Assembly (NCBI GenBank): GCA_021234155.1
Contig: JAJEKV010000480.1
Span: 113,669-177,668 of the forward strand
DNA length: 64,000 nucleotides
Direction of reading: 5' to 3'
Source: Isoetes taiwanensis
Taxonomy: Eukaryota; Streptophyta; Lycopodiopsida; Isoetales; Isoetaceae
The first letter of the stretch is position 1; every line of letters starts with the position of its first letter. Below the pieces are notes generated by a model. It was not told where the DNA came from. It saw only the letters and a list, made by a program, of their open reading frames with translations, and made no database searches. Below, in pieces: positions 57,061 through 64,000 of the stretch. The position numbers were made by a program, and so were the translations under genes.

Positions 57061-59042
57061 TTAATAGTCTTAATGTCTGAATGCTTTCAAAAGTACTGTA
57101 GAATATAGCAGCAACATAAGTATTCCGAGTTCTCCACTTCTCATGTTCTCCACTTCTCATGTGGATGATCAAAGTGAATAAGGACACATTGTAAAAACAC
57201 AATTGAGCCAAAATGTATGAGAAGAAGGAAAATTATGGTATATGTGAAGCTTAATGGTCAAGATAGGAAAAATGATTAGTGAAGGGTGAACGTAAAATAT
57301 GGTTGGTAGCATTTCCCCAATCCAAAGCCTCGGTGAATCGTGTAACACAAGAGGTAGCCATGATTAGCATGAGATTTCCATACGCATCTTCTTTACCTCT
57401 ATGATAATAGTAACCCTCTCTGTAAAACTCAAACTGACTATCTGTCATCTGCATATGATTGATTTCCAGAAACCAAAAGAGGATGCTCATCTGATAGGTA
57501 CTCTTGCAGAACTCATATGCCCACTGAATCTCCCTGATTGGAAATTCATGGAGCTTTGGGAACAACCTGTCTGGTATCTTTGATTTCCAATCATAATCAG
57601 CAAAGGCATTTACTTGCGTGTCAGAGCGTTCCAGATTTCTCTCAGCCTTAAAACAATCAAAGCTTGTATCCAGGATTCATTTACAGAACTCCAGATATTC
57701 TAACATCAACATCAGAAGATAAGTTAGTATCCATTTGAGAGCAATGTAAATTAAACAAATTATGTTGACAAAAAAATAACCAATAGAGTTTTATTTGTCA
57801 TCATAATTGTTCTCTTCACTTTGAAGCCTATGAGCAGTTGCAAATGTTTGTAAGTCATGCCTGGTATTAATCTTAATCCAACATATAGAGATAGCATGTC
57901 CCCATTCCTGTGCTTCCATATATTCCATAAGACAGTGAAGAATAAAGTATTCATAAACTTGTCATTATGCATGAGGAAATCAATCAGATTATTTGGCTTA
58001 TTTATGAGCAAAGCATTTTGATGGGGATCTAATTGTTTGGGACAATTAAAAATATGATCGAGATTCAATGTTATTGAAACCAATAGAAAGTTATAAAATA
58101 GGATTAAGACCAAATTTCTGTCTACTAGGTTATAATGCTTAGCAATGCTCTCTAAATTGGATAAACTTTTATTGGCCAATAACCAGATAAAGTAAGAAAC
58201 TTTTGGAGGGCAGTAAGATAGCCAGATATTCTTGTAAAGCCTTGACTCCTCATCATCATTAAGGTTCCAATAGACTTTAGCTTTTGAAGGAGAAATATTG
58301 TAAGCTAACAGTTTATAAACCGTGGAAACTTTGTAGTTATACTTCCCCTTGCAAGACCGATCAATATGGGAGTTTCAGGACTCGAGGTGAGGGAAAATAA
58401 ATTTGCTTTGAGATGCTTAAAAGGCTCCTTTCGGAGGAAGTTCCCAAAACTTTCCTTTTGAGCAGTCCAGGGGATCCACATTTGTCTTGTTTGAGACCAT
58501 TTCTTATAGATCTTAGGGTGATTGATAGCTAGAGGATGGCCATTTGCCTAAGATAAATAAGGGTTCCAGAAAATGGAGGTGCTCCTCTGAAACAAGTCAG
58601 GCTTGTTGTAAGTCAAGATTTTAGAGATTCTATTCGGGGGCTAGAACCAAATTTCTCATAAGAGGAGAAATATTATGGCCGAGGATGGATATCAAAAAGA
58701 AAATTGAGGAGGGGAGCTGATGACCGATGGAGAGGTGCCCTGTAATTCCACACTTTTGAAACCAATACTTAATGAAGACAGAGGCTGGGTTATCCTTATG
58801 AAAGATTGCCCTCCAGACATGTTTACCAGCTAGAGCAGTTCCTTGCAAAAGCAGATTTTTGCAACCTAATCCACCATGGGTTTTAGATCTGGTAATATAG
58901 TTCCAACTGACCAAGTGATTCTTACCCCAGATAAAATTTCTGATGATTCTCTCGAGTTGAAGATAAATGTTTTTTGGAGCAAACAAAGCCGAGGAAAAAT
59001 ATATATGAGAACTAAAATAACAACATTTGCAATGATGGATCT

Positions 59043-59212
59043 ACCCAAGGAAGGAAGGAAGGAAGGAAGGCACTTTTTATAATCCACGGTGAGACCAATG
59101 GGTCTATGGGACCCAATACAAAACGCCCAGCTGGATTCTTTTGCCGGGTTAAGCAATTACCATATCTATTTAATTTCCTTTTGATCCGAGATAGAATAGG
59201 GACCGAGGACCC
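59043..59212 (-). mobile_element. 3' fragment of the (CTTC)n-tailed LINE family (copy 4)
   Basis: The tail (AAGG)n at 59047-59070 is followed by ATCCACGG, the hairpin AGACC-AATG-GGTCT (59092-59105) and ATGGGACCCAATACAAAACG. It interrupts the reverse-transcriptase region of the L1, between CLGMPLPGLK and the GRSIIANVVILVL block. The outer end is approximate. Confidence 0.82.
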
Positions 59213-60310
59213 TTAATGTTTGAGTCCAGGCAGAGGCATTCCCAAGCAGTTGATAGCCCGAGAGGAGTGATAGCATTTGATTCCCAAAATGGAAGGTTGA
59301 TTAATTTCCCCATTGATAGAGCATTTTTCTAAGTTGAGGTTGATACCAGAAGCAGCACTAAAACAATTAATGATATTTAGATAAGTAGCAATATTTTGAA
59401 TATCATTTTTGAGAAAACTGAAGGAATCATCAGCATATTGTAAAATATTCATGTTTGAGGAACCGTTGTGGGGAGAATCAAGCCTTTAATATTGCTAATT
59501 TCTTTGTTGGTGATTAATAACTTCGAAGTTAGAATTTCCTTCTGACAATAAAATATAGGGGAGCAGGGGGCAACCTTGCATCACCCCTCTGGCTAATGGA
59601 AAGAAAGCCTCTGGAGATCCATTGATAAGCACAGAAGATTGTGATCTAGAATTAAGGCCATGAATTAGATGAATAATTTTGTTTGAGAAGCCAATTTTCC
59701 TAAAAGCAAAATCAATGAAATCCCAATGTCTGATGAGTCAAAGGCCTTTGAGAAATCAAGCTTTAAGAGGATACAATCTTGGTTGGTATGCTTATTCGGA
59801 GAAGGCCTTCCATGGCAGCAAGATAGTTATCCAATATATATTTGGGGGGAAGATATGCGAGATCAAGCAAGGACTAATTATATCCTGCAATTAATTGTTT
59901 GCAATGATTTTTTGCACAAACCTTGTAGGAAGTATTAGTTAAAGAAATAGGTCTCCAATCAAGAGAAACTTTTGGGGTCATCCGGTTTTTGGGAATGAGA
60001 GAGATCAAACTGCGCAGAGATGGCGTGGTATAAATGATTTGAATTCAAAAACCATGAATCATCTTCATAAAGTCAATATTGATGATATCCCAAAAAGTAA
60101 TGTAAATTCGGGGAGGAAGCCCATCGGGGACCGGGCTTTTACCTTTAGCAAATGATTTAAGAGTGGTAAAAAATTTGGAGGGTTACTCGGACTATCATCC
60201 ATAAACTATTTCGAGAAGGATTGTGTAATTGTGGCGAGGAGTCAACCATATTGAAGAATTCAAGTAGTTTTAGAGGGTGTAAATTCTATCTTGGTGTACA
60301 AAAAGCAATG

Positions 60311-63300
60311 CGGACATGCTTTATGTCTTGAAAGCTTAGTACCTCCTTAGTAGGTGACGCCCCGGTAAATAAAACAGAATTGGCAATTCAGGAATGGCGG
60401 GGATCATGACTAGGATCTCCAAAGACGCGGGAACTCCATTGTGAGGGAGGATGGTTGGAGTTTCCTTTAGTGGTTGGGGGAGAAATCAAATTCGGAATTG
60501 CAATACCAATACCATACAATTCGAACAAATTTTGCATTGTTTCAATTGAATTTTCAATTTGGAATTGTAATTGAAGTCGTGAAATCTGCATCTCGAAGTG
60601 AATTTTCAATGGAAAGCTCCCCGAAAGCATCGATTCAACTAGAAGAAGGATTTTCTTGCAAATTCAAGGCTGAAAATAGAAGAAAATCCAGAAAGGGAAG
60701 AGACAGAGAGAAGGAAAACAATCCTCCTTCCAATACCAAAGATTGTGGTGTTTTAGTGAAAAGATTCACGGGGAATTGTCGAAGAATTTGGAAGATTATT
60801 TCAATGAAATTACAAAATACTTTTGCCTCGAATGTGGACAAAGGGAAGTTAACATCGAGATTCTTCAAGAAGATTAAACATCTTCCATTCGATGTTGATG
60901 TAGCAGATCAAAAGAAAATGCCCTTATGAGGGATTTAATTTTGAATGTGAAAGAGACTTTTCAAGCTCAAAAAATATGATAGAAATAATCGCGATGTTCT
61001 TCAAGCAAAAGAAACACCGCAAATGGCTGCATCTTCAACAAAGGGAGTGAATCAATCAAATAATAGCAAGGCTTCTATCTATTCCAAGAAGAACTGTGGC
61101 AAGAGCATTTCGTAGAGGCGATGTGTATAATTTGAAGCGGGTCATTTTGGTCAATGTTTCGAGGAGAAAAGGTCCGATGCACTTTCGGATGAAGCGTAGG
61201 TAAGATAAATAATTTTTGGGATGAGAATACTAGGATCTCACCATATAAAAACATGTGAGAAAACATGTTAGTGAAACAGTGAAAAGATTGACCATCCTAT
61301 TCATTTGCTGGAGGTGACACAAGTAAGCACATTACGCCTTTTTTTCGTATTTTGCATGATATTGTTTGAATCCGTGTTATGATGAGTTGCGTTTTATCTT
61401 CGGTTCGGAAAGAGTATCCACGAGATCAATATATGCCAGCAAACCTTGAGAAGCTTAAACCAAGCTATATTAGGAGATTGCAAGAAAAGAGACTTGCTGT
61501 CACGCCATTACCACATGCATTTTGATTTTGTCATGCAGCAATTAATAACATGAGGTCTGATCTTATGGTGTGCACAAAGATTGCAAAATGAATCACGTGG
61601 TATGTGGTCGAGTCCAACATGCAATGCTAAGGACAATATTTTCAAATCTACAAGTGAGTATTGGAGAAATGTGGTATGCCCCAAAGTAGAAGTAGATGAA
61701 TGGCACAAACATGCATGTTTGATGCGCACTGCAAGAAATGTGGTCTCAAGAGGTAAGTTATTAACATAGCTCATATATATTGTTTAACTTTTCATTTCTA
61801 TGATATCTAGATAACATATGTCATATATATTGTTTAACTTTTCATTTCTATGATATCTAGCTTCAATATTCTCTTACAATACTTTCTCTATTCCACTTTA
61901 TCTGATTCCAAAGTGTCCAAGGAAACAAGTAAATCATTAGAACACACGGTGGATTGGAAAGTTTTTGAAAAAGTTAGTGTTGAGATTGTGTTAGAAGGAT
62001 GACGTCATTTATACTAATTTGTTGATTCTCTCTTTAAGAAGAAGGCTGTTTAAGAGAAACCCTAAGAAGAAACCAACTAAAGTTACAAGATTGGCCTACA
62101 AGACTGGTACCCCTTTTTGAATTTTAGGAACATGCAAGAAAAACAATGGCAAACATTTGTGCCACACAACTACAAGGCTCATTGGCAACAAAACAATTCG
62201 GACAATGTTTGGCAAGTTTTGGAGAAGACACAATAGTTTACGTAATTGACTTTGCAACAAACTATGGTTTCAAAAGAGCGCAATCAGCATGTCATTGGGT
62301 GGCTTTTTATTGACCTACTGGTTTTTGACCATCCAAAGACATATAAGCACCTTCACCAAAATAATTTATATCATCATCAACATCACTCATGATTTTTGTA
62401 TAAGGGCAATGACTCATGATTTTTTTGAAGGGGCAATGAAGGGGCTATGGAGGGCAATTTCCATGAAGAGTTCATATGCCATGTGTAAGCCCACATGCTT
62501 TTGAGTATGTGAATTAAAAAACCACCCCATTGGCATGGATATCCATTTTAGTTCATATCACTTCAGGTTTGGAAGGAAACAACTTGGTGGATGGCAATGA
62601 CATCAAAGAAAAAAGAAATGAAGCAAAAAAAATATGAGAGAAATTATAAAAAGTGTCACTTCTATATTTGGATGAAGTCTCATGACCTTTGAATTTGTAT
62701 GCAACATTGCCTCTTAAAACATGCCACTTGGTTGGAGTTAAATGGTATTCAATATTCCAAGCATTATATATGGTGGATGGTTTGTTCATCTCAATTTTAA
62801 GTCGCAAGACCATTCTATTTCTTGGGTAGATGATGCAGAGATCTTGGGAAGAAGTTATTTGGAATTTCTTTTGCCAGCTAGCATGGAAAAAGGTGAGCAT
62901 GATGGCCAAAGGAGGCGATGGTAAAAAGATTTCTCACAAAGGAACAAGCGAAGTATAATGGGGAAAAACTCGATTGTCGCTGCGGATCTCGTTCGATTTC
63001 TAAATGAATTCTTTGCCTTGACTCATCACGTTCCGATATATAGGCCAAGAATGCACTTGCTTGGCAGCACTTGAAGCACTTAGACACCGCCATTTAGTCT
63101 AATTATTGTTCATGATTTTTAGCATGTTTGTTGATACTTTCTTTAGTTTATACATGTTGAAGGCCATTTATGTACAAATATAACATTTTGAACTTGTTAT
63201 TGGAATGTTTACCCACGTAGCCCTGCCGATTCTGACACTACAATGGGTTAAAGCACTACGACACTTGATTAATTGTTACTGCTTGAGTACTTTAGGGAAA

Positions 63301-64000
63301 TTACCCTCATAAGGTATAGATAGATCGAAGGTATGATGCTCAAACCCTCAAAGGGACAACTAAATTCATTGCATCAGGTGCTTTGATGAAAATCATTTGA
63401 AGCTTGCACATAGACCTTTGTCATGTTTTGCATGTCTTACCCGGCAAGGAAATGGGACTCTGTAGCACACTAAATCTCATTATAGGAGGTTGGGAGACAA
63501 ATGAGTTGGTCCCAAAAGAGCTGAGCTACTGAGGGAAATTCGACAATAGGGTTATTATGCGAAGAAGGCGAGGAGAGGCGATAGTGAAGATGATGGTGAC
63601 CATGATACGATCCTAATGTAGCATAAGTAGGGACAATTTCATTGAATGCGAGGAAAGAAGCAATCTTGAGGGTGTAGACTTTTATGTCACAGAAATGTGT
63701 GAGACAAAACACATTACTAGATGATTATGAAGATGGGGGCAATGTTTTTGGAATTGGTGAGGTCATACTTTAAAGCTACTATTACAAACAATTGGAAGAG
63801 GAGAAGGAGTTTTCAACTTCTTTTAGACAAACCAGCAGCCTGATGTCTGACCACCTCGTTAGGATTTTACCGGTGACATGACTTTGGTGAAAGACAACAC
63901 GTATAGTATGGATGGCAGAACATGCCAACAAATAATGGCGACTTGCCTTCAAGTTGATAACGGTTTCTAATCTGTCAATTGTGCAAAAGAAGATAAAAAT
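60311..64000. other. Unassigned stretch with one long open frame
   Basis: A plus-strand frame of 151 codons (60474-60929) encodes a basic, Lys/Arg/Ser-rich protein with no family I recognise. Two further pieces at about 61075-61205 (RRTVARAFRRG, LKRVILVNVSRRKG) and 61425-61520 look exon-like, with a donor-like AGGTAAG at 61197-61203. They may be parts of one host gene. The remaining sequence up to 64000 contains no recognised feature apart from the 50-bp duplication listed separately. Confidence 0.25.
61771..61870. repeat. Tandem duplication, 50 bp x 2
   Basis: TCATATATATTGTTTAACTT and TTCATTTCTATGATATCTAG occur in order at 61771 and again at 61821 with no differences across most of the unit. 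It is very recent or slippage-derived. Confidence 0.9.

Larger units (their letters stand above)
56768..60310 (-). mobile_element. Plant L1-type LINE, decayed, with two nested LINE tails
   Basis: Minus-strand element with its poly(A) tail at 56768-56784 (T-run on the plus strand). The reverse transcriptase is spread over shifted frames: KSPVPDGLPPRIYITFW (about 60120), VSLDWRPISLTN (about 59960), LDFSKAFDS (about 59740), GVMQGCP (about 59580), then LQYADDSFSFL and INLNLEKC (59213-59452). C-terminal parts follow: RIIRNFIWGKNHL...GGLGCKNLL (58630-58986) and the zinc-finger-like LWNIWKHRNG region (57760-58179). The 5' end was not located. Confidence 0.88.

Noticed and set aside
62120-62290. Resemblance to a GRAS transcription-factor block (VYVIDFATNYGF)
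   Set aside because: Only one short motif matches and the flanks do not fit GRAS proteins; frames are broken.

Overview
This is nuclear DNA of a land plant that is not a flowering plant. The only clearly intact host gene is a 17-exon gene (minus strand, 37606-45212) for a chloroplast flavodiiron protein of the FLVA/FLVB family. That family is known from green algae, bryophytes, lycophytes, ferns and gymnosperms but has been lost in angiosperms. Introns of about 70 bp to 1 kb and one gene in 64 kb of transposon debris suggest a large, repeat-rich genome, perhaps a fern or lycophyte; that placement is inference.
Layout: (1) 1-5171 plus 15914-15966 is a decayed autonomous Helitron (Rep and PIF1-like helicase). 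(2) Inside its helicase, with a 5-bp target duplication, sits Ty3/gypsy element A (5172-15913, minus), with 2.1-kb LTRs and a 1663-codon open frame. (3) 15963-18560 is a local tandem repeat holding a 5'-truncated LINE (17077-18449). (4) 18560-22392 has no recognisable gene, but holds a poly(A)-tailed hairpin retroposon with 11-bp target duplications (21187-21478). (5) 22393-30142 is Ty3/gypsy element B (plus), which carries an extra RNase H between protease and reverse transcriptase and has a MITE in its integrase. (6) 30620-33839 is a second, longer copy of the LINE family. (7) 33847-37600 is mostly unassigned. (8) 37606-45212 is the flavodiiron gene. (9) 45213-49332 has palindromes and short tandem repeats. 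(10) 49333-55333 is a decayed chromovirus, element C (minus). (11) 55494-56767 is a GATTC-rich array with a 617-bp higher-order period. (12) 56768 to about 60310 is a plant L1 LINE (minus) carrying two 3' fragments of the first LINE family. (13) 60311-64000 is unassigned.
The flavodiiron protein would act in the chloroplast stroma as an electron sink reducing O2 downstream of photosystem I. Everything else is mobile DNA in several nested layers: LTR element in Helitron, MITE in LTR element, LINE in LINE, and an LTR element and a LINE in the two copies of one older duplication. The points most worth following are the domain order of element B, a compensatory 3' hairpin shared by four LINE copies, and the hairpin retroposon.
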